A stretch of 64,000 bases of DNA, taken from positions 35,451,795 to 35,515,794 of the forward strand of contig NC_092670.1 in the NCBI RefSeq assembly GCF_964355755.1, given 5' to 3'. Source of the stretch: Antedon mediterranea. Its lineage: Eukaryota; Echinodermata; Crinoidea; Comatulida; Antedonidae. The notes beneath the pieces were generated by a model. It worked only from the letters and a program-made list of their open reading frames with translations. It was not told the DNA's origin and did no database searches. How positions within the stretch are numbered: the first letter of the stretch is position 1; each line of letters starts with the position of its first letter. A program made the position numbers and the translations under genes. Shown in pieces: positions 46,401-56,200 of this stretch.

Positions 46401-49400
46401 CCTTTAATCCAGGGCCTAACCATTTTCTTTAGGGCCTACCACTTTTCTCCAGGGTCTACCACTTTTCTCCAGGGTCTACCACTTTTCTCCAGGGTCTACC
46501 ACTTTTCTACAGGGCCATCCCCTTCTACAGGGCCATCCTATTTTCTTCAGGGCCTACCCCTTTAATCCAGTGCCTGTCCATTTTCTCCAAGGATTACTCC
46601 CTTTCTCCAGAGCGTACCTCTTTTCTCAAGGAAGGCCTACCCCTTTTCTCCAGGGCCACCCCTTTTCTAAAGGCCAACCCCTTTTCTCCAGGGCCACCCA
46701 TTTTTTCCAGAGACACCCATTTTCTCCAGGGACACCCCTTTTCTCTAGGGCCTACCCCTTTTCTCCAGAGCCTATCCCTTTCCTCCAGGGCCTACACCTT
46801 TTCTCCAGGGCCACCCTTTTTCTCCAGGGCCACCTCTTTCTTCCAGGGCCTACACCTTTTCTCCAGAGCCTACCCGGTCCTTTCCTCCAGGGCCTACACC
46901 TTTTCTCCAGGGCCACCCTTTTTCTCCAAGGCCTACCCCTTTAGCGAAGTACTGAGAAGTCCAGTCTGTAATAACTAGATCACGCGCAGCGAGTCATCAC
47001 ACTATTTATTTTTTTTATCAGTGTATAACTAATCACCTAATGTGTGGTTGTATAAAGAAAACCTACGTTCCTTAATCCGTTATGAGTCAGAAAAATTAGA
47101 TTTTTGTGCATAATATAACAGTCGGCTTATATTGTGGTTTAGCATGAAGGATAAATTTTATGAATTTGTAATTATTAAATGGCTAAATATTGAATATAAT
47201 AATTGTTATTAAATGTCAGTGAAACTAAGTTTGCGCATGTGCAGCCAAAATTTTGGCAACGATGTGTATGAGATATAATAATAAGATAAGAAAGTTAGTT
47301 AACCAATCACAAAAAGACAGATGATCGACTGGGTCGTGATAAAATCACTTGCGTAAAGCTCTGTCTACACTATCAAACTTGTTTGATAAATATGGTAGTG
47401 CTATGACGTCATCATGTCCATATTATGCGCACATCACATTTGTTGTGTAGACAACATTTTTAGGCTTGCGTCCTTGCGTTGCGTGTCCATTCAAGTGAGT
47501 AAATATTACCCTACAATGGTATATTATGCTTGAACTTGTGCGCACGCCTATGGAAAAGAGGCTAACCTCCTCATAACCTATCTGTATATTGCTTTTTTAT
47601 AAAAGATTATTATTGGTTCTTGGCATTCAAAATAGTAAATACAGTGCTTTTGGGACACTTTGCATTTTTTTTATTCTTTATTTTTCTTTATTTAGTCCAA
47701 TATAAAAAATACATCAGAAATTCCTCTTTTATACACTGCAGAGATAGTAACAAATACACATACAAAATACAAATCAATATAAAATCACATATAAAATATT
47801 AACATGTCTACGATCCAGATGTTCTCTCTCCATGAGTTAGCGTTGGATGGACAAATTTGTTACAGTGGTGACAATAGACTGTGGGACAAATGATTTATTA
47901 TAGCGTTTAGTACGGCTTCGAGGCAGACGGATACGAATATTAGATGGAAGAAAAGTGTATTCCTTATGGAGGAGTGGTCTGTTTGGGAGAGTATACGTTT
48001 TACCAAGGAGAGAACACCTGCATCATAGTTGAAATTAAGTAGTACGGATACATCAACTTCAATAACTCACCCGGCCCTTCTGGTAATTTTATTTATTAAT
48101 TCTTTATCTTAATAATGGTTCTTTCAGGTTCTTCCATATTACAACGGAGTCGGACCTTGAGGCTATTTCTCGTACATTGTCAAACAGACCAATTTTGCTA
48201 GACGTTCGATTGAGGCAGAAAACCAAATACAACACAAGTACAGTAGTAATTATACATGGTACGTACAGCCAACAGTAATGTACACATTTCAAACAATGCA
48301 TTATAATTTATTGATTTTTTTCTACATAATTATCATTCGTCTATTTTGACGCTATTAAAAATGTTAATTTCATATAGTTGAACCATGAGGTAATAATCTG
48401 ACGTACTAATCGCTTCGTTCCCATTGTTACGTTGCGTGTGAACTAGCGCGGGTATTGACGCAGCGCGGATAGACGCACTCACAGTGGGAACGTAAAAACA
48501 AAAGTGGTTTTTCTGATTGAGGTTCCTTATAACGACATGTTAGATGAATATGAATACAGGAGGTGTATATTTAAAATGGTTTTTTTTTTAAGTTTGACTG
48601 TTCCATGCATCTCGGTTCCTCATTATTCAATCCTTCAACTCGTGATAGTCTCTCCATTAAACTCATGACATTTCATTAAATGCAGTTTGTGTTTACATTT
48701 TTAGATGATTTTGCTGTGTATATCAACACACAGCACGAACGAATTAAGCAGCAGCTAGATAGTGCCTTCGAAGAGGCCAAGTCATGCGCCAAAATCGGAC
48801 GAAAGTTTGTCTTGACGGTTAGTAGGCTATACAATGTATTATGATAAAAAGCATTTCATGTCGGAGTTAAAAATACGTGTTTATTCCGTTTCCTGATGAA
48901 GAGGAGTGAATCTATCTATGATTAATTATTACTAATAACAGAATGGTGATAATGATTTACACTGGCAAACTCTTTTTTTTCCCGAAAGTTTTCCTACCCT
49001 AGAAAAACACAATTTAAGAGCAGAATAAGCATTTTTTTGTTGTTCACCATCACCTTTATTCATTCATTGTCTTATGAATAATAATGAATGCATAATTCCT
49101 ATATACAGACAAAAAGCTTAATGCACGTTCCTTTCAGCTTTTGTACTGTTCCTTACGAAACTTTTTATTTATTGTGAAAAATACCATTAAACTCATAAAC
49201 ATTCAAATGTTATACCGTACATTAACACTTTTTGTTTTATTTGAATAGCTTGATTTTGGTCCGCTTCTGAAAGAGTGGCTGAATGCCTTTTTAGAGGAAC
49301 AAGGTATGCAAGAGTACGAATGGTACACAAAGATGGAATCCAAAAATGGAAGATTAGTGATAACAAACCATTACGAATTACCCGAACATTGTACTGGGTC

Positions 49401-49891
49401 ACGTGACAACTGTTTATCGTGGTTGCTGTGTTTTCCATGTTGTTTCATGACATGCCCATGTTATAATGTACGTTTAGTTGAAGTTAATACTTATACATTT
49501 TGATTCTTGATCGGATGATCGTACGTGCATAAACTAGGCCTGACGAACAAGAGTCATGGTCAATTTTCCAATAATGATAATCTACATGCGTCAATTTTCC
49601 ATTATAAGTAATTATGTTGGCAGACTACCTAAACTAATTATTATTATAATAACATATCGGTGTCTTTTTTTTTAGATATATCGTGCATTTGCATGTTACG
49701 ACAGGAAGATACGCCTTCGTGCTCAGGTATCGTTAATGCATAAAGAGGGCGCTAAATTGGCAGACACCAAATCCGAACTACTTTCGTTAATCCATCGCGA
49801 CTCGGCGAGATTTGGAGCCTCCTGGAGAAGGAGTTATCATCGACTCCGGCGCATGCTCAGTAACTTTTCAAAGGGAAAGTTCTTACAGTAA
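40488..49891 (+). CDS. Unrecognised Cys-rich protein, 338 aa
   Basis: Five exons join in phase: 40488-40825, 48128-48258, 48705-48817, 49249-49467, 49676-49891 (1017 nt, 338 aa). The ATG at 40488 has a purine-rich context (ACGATGG). Residues 1-45 are Ser/Thr/Pro-rich and probably disordered. The middle has mixed alpha/beta character, with a helical stretch around HERIKQQLDSAFEEAKSCA. Residues about 249-267 form a short hydrophobic Cys cluster, NCLSWLLCFPCCFMTCPCYN, which could be a membrane-dipping or palmitoylated segment. The C-terminus is basic (SWRRSYHRLRRM). There is no signal peptide, so the product is probably cytoplasmic and membrane-attached. I do not recognise a named family. The first intron is 7.3 kb and full of satellites. 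Confidence 0.75.
42794..43294. repeat. 166-bp satellite, three copies
   Basis: CGAATTCACCATGATGAAC recurs at 42794, 42960 and 43126, exactly 166 bp apart, and each copy ends GGTTGTCGTAAAT. Copies differ at only a few positions. An internal near-palindrome surrounds TCAATCGATTGA. Confidence 0.95.
44140..44960. repeat. Degenerate compound tandem repeat
   Basis: The left part has units of about 75 bp with ATGTAGGAACTTCATC and GGATGCAAAACGGAGTTTAC. The right part has longer units (roughly 110-150 bp) with CCATTTCCATCTACAGACGA, GACGAACAATGTAGGAACGT and GATGCAAAACCCATG. The long unit seems to have grown from the short one. Confidence 0.75.
46245..46945. repeat. Pyrimidine-rich minisatellite
   Basis: Irregular units of about 20-28 bp on the theme CCTACCCCTTTTCTCCAGGG, some with CCATCC or CCACCC variants. 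The ORF of 124 codons at 46570-46944 (Phe/Pro/Leu-Gln repeats) is a by-product. The strand asymmetry (C/T against G/A) could favour unusual DNA structure. Confidence 0.85.
47355..47460. mobile_element. MITE, family D
   Basis: It begins AAAGCTCTGTCTACACTATC and ends TTTGTTGTGTAGACAAC. The interior has TATGGTAGTGCTATGACGTC. It is followed directly by a short family E-like fragment (TGCGTCCTTGCGTTGCGT). Confidence 0.7.
47640..48010 (-). mobile_element. LINE 3' end on the minus strand
   Basis: Translated on the minus strand, about 47865-47990 gives a fragment with RIRLPRSRTKRYNKSFVPQ, the pattern seen just before the end of many LINE ORF2 proteins. The following UTR ends with AATAAAG and poly(A)-like sequence near 47655. 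The element is 5'-truncated. Clade unknown. Confidence 0.55.
48405..48500. mobile_element. Short palindromic element
   Basis: CGTTCCCATTGTTACGTTGC near 48417 is mirrored by the complement-like GACGCACTCACAGTGGGAACG at about 48473-48493. The core is CpG-rich (GCGCGG). It resembles family E ends but is distinct. Confidence 0.5.
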
Positions 49892-50069
49892 AATGTGTGT
49901 AATAATTGTAAACATGTTTACAGATTTTATTTTCATAAAACAAATATCGTGTTGAATATTTCCGGCGCATGTTCAGTAACTTTTCAAAGGGAAATTTCTT
50001 TGAGTAAAATGTGTGTAATATGTTTACAGATTTTATTTTCATAAAAAAACTAATATCGTGCTGAATATT
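49846..50069 (+). repeat. Tandem duplication of the terminal coding end and 3' UTR
   Basis: Copy one (49846-49961) includes the last 14 codons and stop of the gene ending at 49891. Copy two (49962-50069) repeats it after 116 bp. The second copy keeps the same frame from CGCATG to TAA with about four amino-acid changes, but lies in the 3' UTR. Both copies share AACTTTTCAAAGGGAAA and ATGTTTACAGATTTTATTTT. Confidence 0.9.
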
Positions 50070-51258
50070 AAAAATGGAAATTTATGACAGTAATAATGTG
50101 ATTTTATTTTTAAGATTATTTAAACATAACTATTATTCCTATGAATGTTTGAATTATTGTTTATAATATGCTTATGCACAAAATTATATGTTAGTGGTTT
50201 TTTTTTCTCTTTTGTGAGGGCAACCCACTTTTATTGCAATGATAAACAATATATTATTAATTATAAATTATATGTTAGTGTTATGGACTTTTCTTCTGTA
50301 ATTGTTGAAGACCTAATTTCTAGGGTTCATTAAATTAACAATAGGAAAAGACAGGTTGATTTCGCCATGCAAAACTTCGCCTTCTTGAAATTAAATATTT
50401 AATATATTATAATAACGGTAAGCACGACGCACTAGTTACTTTCAACTGAAAGATATTATTTTAACGCTGTTTAATTTACCAAATTAATTTAAATTATTTA
50501 TCATAATTTATTAACGTGTTTTTCCGTTCTTCTTTGCTGTTATTGAATCATTGTTGTCTTCCATCCTATTAAACGTTACGTAGTGTGTTTGAGTTAGGCA
50601 TAATGGTAGTTTGACGCCATTATACGGAAATAGGCGTTTACAGGGAAGGAAAACAGGAAATGGGGGATGGTTTTCTTCAACCTACATTTTCTCACCGTGA
50701 TTATCCACTTTGTATATTATATATAAATATATATAACAATACCACATTAACGGTTCTTTTTTATATGACATTCAACACAATTCATGCACCCTATGGTAGT
50801 GACGTTTCACCTTGATGTAAGTTTGTATAATAGTATCATAAGCAGGAGGTACTAGGTAAAAAGCCTTAAACACTTGTACAACAAGGTATACCCGTGGCAC
50901 TTTTAAAACGAGTATATCTTTTGTTATGATTAAGGTTTTCAACAGTACATGAGAGATATATTTTGGTGACGGTATGTAAATATTCGTTGATAAATAATAT
51001 TTAAAGTTTTATATATTGTAAACATTGTATTGGTGGTCTTAAATATGACATATTGAAATAAAGATATAGTATGGTTTTGTATGTTTAATTTATTTCTATT
51101 TATCTAAATGGTGTCGCTCATAGCACCTGCCAAATGATAGAGGGCGTACTGAGTTAATAACCATTGCTCAAAATCAGACATTAAACTTGACACTCGATAG
51201 ATACGTTTTTATACACACATACACAAGCCGCACCCGTGATCATGGCACGAAATACAGA

Positions 51259-51600
51259 CATTAAAGATGTATTGTCCCCCTGAAAAAAAAATTATTTAAC
51301 ATTTTTCTGTTGAATATTCCATTTTAATTTCACTTAATAATTATCCACTTTGACCAAAAATTAGATCGAAAAAAAAAATGATTTACCTGAAAAAACTATA
51401 ATTTAAAGCAAAAAATGGCCTATGGATTTTTGGTTGAATTTAACCATTTATTTTGTCATTTAAAAAGGGAAAACACATTTTTTTTTCTTTTTTCCTACGG
51501 AAGTGATTATACTTCATTAAAACTACAAAACAACCTATCCAAAGTCTGATTTAATTAATATTTATTTTTCATGTTTTTGGGGGACAATACATCTTTAAAA
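51259..51600. mobile_element. MITE, family C, TTAA-flanked
   Basis: It starts TTAAAGATGTATTGTCCCCC and ends GGGGGACAATACATCTTTAA, perfect inverted ends. The interior is A/T-rich with no ORF. It abuts the 102-bp satellite on its right side. Confidence 0.85.
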
Positions 51601-51602
51601 GG

Positions 51603-52250
51603 CAGACTATGAACAACCCAACACAGACAGAAATTTCAGACTATGAACACGCAACGCAGATACTTAAGGGCACACTATGGACACCCAACACAGACAGTAA
51701 AAGGCAGACAATAAACAACTCAACACAGACAGAAATGTCAGACTATGAACACGCAACGCAGATACTTAAGGGCACACTATGGACACCCAACACAGACAGT
51801 AAAAGGCAGACTATAAACAACTCAACACAGACAGAAATATCAGACTATGAACACGCAACGCAGAGATACTAAAGGGCACACTATGGACACCCAACAAAGA
51901 CAGTAAAAGGCAGACAATAAACAACTCAACACAGACAGAAATGTCAGACTATGAACACGCAACGCAGATACTAAAGGGCACACTATGGACACCCAACAAA
52001 GACAGTAAAAGGCAGACAATAAACAACTCAACACAGACAGAAATATCAGACTATGAACACGCAACGCAGATACTAAAGGGCACACTATGGACACCCAACA
52101 AAGACAGTAAAAGGCAGACAATAAACAACTCAACACAGACAGAAATGTCAGACTATGAACACGCAACGCAGATACTAAAGGGCACACTATGGACACCAAA
52201 CACACACAGTAAAAGGCAGACTATAAACAACTCAACACAGACACTAAAAA
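51603..52250. repeat. 102-bp satellite, about six copies
   Basis: GCAACGCAGA recurs at 51651 and 51753 and then about every 102 bp. Since 102 is a multiple of 3, the repeat stays open on both strands, giving ORFs of 87-123 codons with a 34-residue unit (for example SDYEHATQILKGTLWTPN). It lacks a start context or splice sites and I treat it as non-coding. Confidence 0.85.
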
Positions 52251-52879
52251 AGAGACATGACACTTCATCCACACTAAAAGGCAGACTACCCGACACCCAA
52301 CATAGACATTAAGCGGCATGCCATGGACACCTCATTATAGACACACAGTACATATATGTTCATATTTAAAGGTTTGATCGATTTCCTCTTTAAACAATAT
52401 CCATTATGCAAGTTCCTGATAATTATTTTTTTCAATCAAACTGTAAAGGCTTCCTTCCACGTTCAATATAATAATGCAATTACAATATCTAATTAGTTTT
52501 CTAATTTCTTTATTAAAAATTCCAAGAAAGGTAAACAATGGTAAAAAGCAATATAGTTATAATTATATCACTAAGGAAGGAAAAAAAATCAAATTAAACC
52601 AACAAAAAAATTAATAACACAGCTTATAAAGGCTTGAAATATAAAAAGTGTTTGAAAGAAAAATAATCATAAAAAGCCTTTTAAAAAGCAAGTACGACAG
52701 TGAGTGACACAAAAAAAAAATGCGATTTGGCAAAGATATTATTAAGGTTTTCAATAATTTCCATTAAATATTTTGTTGAAGTCATGTCTAACAGAGTTAC
52801 GGCCAAGCCCCGTTATTACAAGTTTGTCACAAATAACTTACGCCCTTATAACAGTATAGTAATAAAAATCAAATCATTC

Positions 52880-53065
52880 AGCCAAACAGCCAAATGGCTG
52901 AGGCATTGGTTAAGGCAGAACCGTACCTAAAGAGCCAACAACATCGGAATGAGTTCGAGACCGCCCCACTGCTAGTTTTGGTGGTGGCTCCTGGTCTTCT
53001 CGGACAGTGATTAATTTAGTATTGGTAATCCTTGCCCTCTATGTAGACATAAAATAAAAGTAAAA
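52880..53065 (+). mobile_element. tRNA-derived SINE
   Basis: The head has an A-box-like ATTGGTTAAGGCAG (about 52905) and B-box GAGTTCGAGACC (about 52952). The tail GGACAGTGATTAATTTAGTA, then TTGGTAATCCTTG and ATAAAATAAAAG, is shared with the insert at 31892-32019. Confidence 0.75.
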
Positions 53066-53148
53066 AATAACGGTTCTGTGTCAGAGGGCATAACCAGTAA
53101 AACATGTTGGAGAACGTTATAGCAGAAGACAAGAAACTACCTGAACTG

Positions 53149-53154
53149 TTTATT
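53149..53154 (-). promoter_or_regulatory. Poly(A) signal of the GalNAc-transferase
   Basis: AATAAA on the minus strand lies 62 bp after the stop codon at 53216, a normal distance for a short 3' UTR. Confidence 0.55.
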
Positions 53155-53215
53155 GGCACTAGACATGATACCGTACAAGAAACTCATTCTGATTTTTCAG
53201 AGATGGCATTATCTT

Positions 53216-56200
53216 CTAAATAACCATTCGTTTGCCTTCATCGTCGTAATAATTGCTCCATCGCCATTGTTGATTTTTCCCACCATTACATACCCGTAGC
53301 GCCACACCTCTTAAATTATCTCCCATGTCTAAACATTTACTTCCAGAAGTAATATACATTGCACCGCCCTAAATATAAAGGTAGTATGGTTATTTTTAGT
53401 AAGGGGAAACTTACTGTTGATTGTATTTGGTCAGGGATCTGGCGTAACTGCGTCGGCCAGGGAAGATTCAACAGACAGGATGAGACCAAGGCAATCTAAC
53501 AACAAGGCACTGAGTGTAACGGTCCTTTGTTCTTATGTCTGGCTGCGACAAATATCAACAGTACTGTACTAAGTACATTCTTCGCGGTGCGCGGTGGGGT
53601 GGTACTGATGCGTGTTGGTGCCACAGATAAACCCTTTGATCTCTGGAACTCAGCATCTTGCTGTTAGATTGCCTTGATGGGATAATAAGTATCCACGTTT
53701 GTACTTTTAGGACTCGTATCTACAAGTTTTCATTGAAATGAATTACTTTTAAAACTCATCATGCATCGACGGAGAATGTATCGCTATATGTTCATTGTGT
53801 TGTACTAACTGTGTCAGCTCATTGTATCGTACTCACATCGTAGTCAGTGTATGTACTTTGTCAAACACTATTCACTGTTACTGTTATACACAATATACCT
53901 CCCACCCACGACTGTCGTATTCACTGTGCCGTACCCATTGTGTCAGGCTCACATCTTCCTACTCACTGTCGAACTCACTTTGCCATACTAACTGTCGTAT
54001 TCAACGAGTCGTACTCAATCTATCGTGTCCAATATCTATATCTCAATCCTATACTCAATACCACTCTCACATTAAATGATATTATTTTTTGTAGTTTTTT
54101 TTACTGCTATCATTTCTTACCTGTCTATGTTCAAATTTAAATGCCTTGCTTTCCGAATCACACTGAAGAAAGGTTATAGTCAACGCATGTTGATTGAAAC
54201 TTCCAAGACATTTGTCGAAGCCGCTGCTCATTAGTTTACCTTTTAGACTATACATAAAATACTAAAATGTATAAAAAGAAAGAAAAGTAAATATTACTAA
54301 ACCATGTTCGTGGTTTCAAATCCAGCTACATTATTTTAATCACTTTTATTTTTGACATAAATCATTTTTTTCTTTAGAATGATAGGCCTACTACCAACCT
54401 GATTTGCTCCTTGTCCATGACAAGGAAAAATACCAGGACTACCCTTGCCACCCATGTTATCAAGGCATCTATCTAGTCCAACATTTCTGAGCTGAAATAA
54501 TAATTACAAAAGCTATAAAGATTTATGAAATATTATTTGTTATGCTTTTTCTTCATTACACATATATATATATATAAATTGATATAGCCGATATTCAAAA
54601 AATATGGAAATGGGAAATCGTGAGAGCAGATATCCCTGTTTTTGTATCCTGTAGAGTTGACGTACTTTATGTACAAATTCAATAAAGAGCTAATTATTAT
54701 ATTCTGCGTAAGTGGAGTCAAAAGCATACGAAATTATTATTATTTTTTATCCTTTCTTCATTCAAAACTAGACTTATGACTTTTCTCTAAACTATGTAAT
54801 CCTTTTCCAGACTTTAAATTTGTAAAATATTAGTTCTAAGTATATATATTTATTATTTTTGCATAATTTAACAGTTATTTATTATATAAGAACTTAGTAA
54901 TTTATTTTATTTATAGGATTTTGTTTTTCTTTAACTTTTCTGTTATTGTTGTATTTTGTGTATTGTATCTGTTCTGAGGGTCCAAATGATCAGCAATTGC
55001 TGGATAGATCACCCTCATTAAATATGGTTCAAATAAAAAATATGATTTTTTACTCAAGTCGATTGTAGACGTCTGTTCGCCATTTCCCTCTAGTATTCAT
55101 TTATTACGTACAGTATTATTGAACAGACAAAATACATGCTTACTTCTCCATCAGCCCTAAATCTTGTTTCTGGTACGGACAGTGCTGGATATACCGTTTT
55201 CAAATACCAGTCAAAGCTTTTACACTGCTTATCCTTTTTAAACTGCAGTCGCTCACTGATGTCCCCAAAGTCCTTATGTACTAGTGATGGTCGCATTTTA
55301 TAAAATATCTTCTTATATTTATCATCAAGCCATACTTCAACAACTCGTTGTGTGTTATAAAGGAACGTTCTTTAAAAAAGATAAAAACTATACGGTCCAA
55401 TTTACACGGTACTGGCTACAACTGAATTTAGAGAAGACCAACAAACAAGTAGTATAGATTTTTTTATAGGATTACCGTATATTATAATCATTATCAATTT
55501 GAGCATTGAAGATCAGTAAAAGGTATGGAAATACACTTATTTCTATTTTTATGGTGTAGGCCTATATTATTATACTAATAATCAAATCAACTAATCAAAT
55601 AATAAGGAAAATCCAAGTGTTCATCAATAAATATCTGAGAAGGATTCTCAGAATATGGTGGCCAGAAAAAATAAGGAACGAGGATCTCCTGGTTAGAACT
55701 GGACGAGAGCCAGTGGAAATTTTAATTAGCAGAAGGAAATGGAAATGGATTGGTCACACACTAAGGAAACCAAAACACAAGATAACTAGGCATGCCCTAA
55801 CATGGAATCCCCAAAGAAAACGAAAAAGAGGACGCCCAAGGAATGCATGGAGGAGGGAACTGGATAAGGAGGTGAAGGATGCTGGCTATAACTGGACAGA
55901 GGTGGAAGGAATTGCCCAGAACCGTGTGAGATGGAGAGGTGTAGTTGATGGCCTATGCACTTCTAGGTGTAACAAGGCTTAAGTAAGTAATTCAAAAGAA
56001 ATAATTAAAGCGGGAAAGTTTACTACGTTGCAACAAGAAATTAAATAAGACCATGTGTACGCATATTTAACAAGTCACCTAAAGCTATGTCTACACTATC
56101 AAACTGTGTGACAAAGAAATGTGACACACGATTGTGTCACATTACAACAATTTGGGTATTGCACTACCATATTTGGGCACATCACTTTTTTTGTCGAACT

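Larger units (their letters stand above)
40826..48127. other. 7.3-kb repeat-rich intron
   Basis: No supported exon was seen between the donor at 40826 and the acceptor at 48127. The intron holds a 166-bp tandem repeat, a degenerate repeat at 44140-44960, a pyrimidine-rich minisatellite at 46245-46945, a family D MITE and a minus-strand LINE 3' end. 41850-42030 looks like another retroelement 3' end (AATAAACGAATGAATAAATA). Confidence 0.6.
49892..53215. other. Convergent intergenic region
   Basis: This lies between the stop of the 338-aa gene and the stop of the GalNAc-transferase. It holds the 3' UTR duplication, a family C MITE (51259-51600), a 102-bp satellite (51603-52250) and a SINE (52880-53065). 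No coding exon was supported. Confidence 0.6.

Noticed and set aside
46570-46944. 124-codon ORF with FLQGLP-like repeats
   Set aside because: It follows the pyrimidine-rich minisatellite and has irregular units and no partner exons.
51840-52312. ORFs of about 120 codons on both strands
   Set aside because: They are translations of the 102-bp satellite. Opposite-strand openness shows the repeat structure, not coding.
53790-54140. Two overlapping ORFs of about 95 codons
   Set aside because: They fall on degenerate short tandem repeats in an intron of the GalNAc-transferase, antisense to it, with no family pattern.
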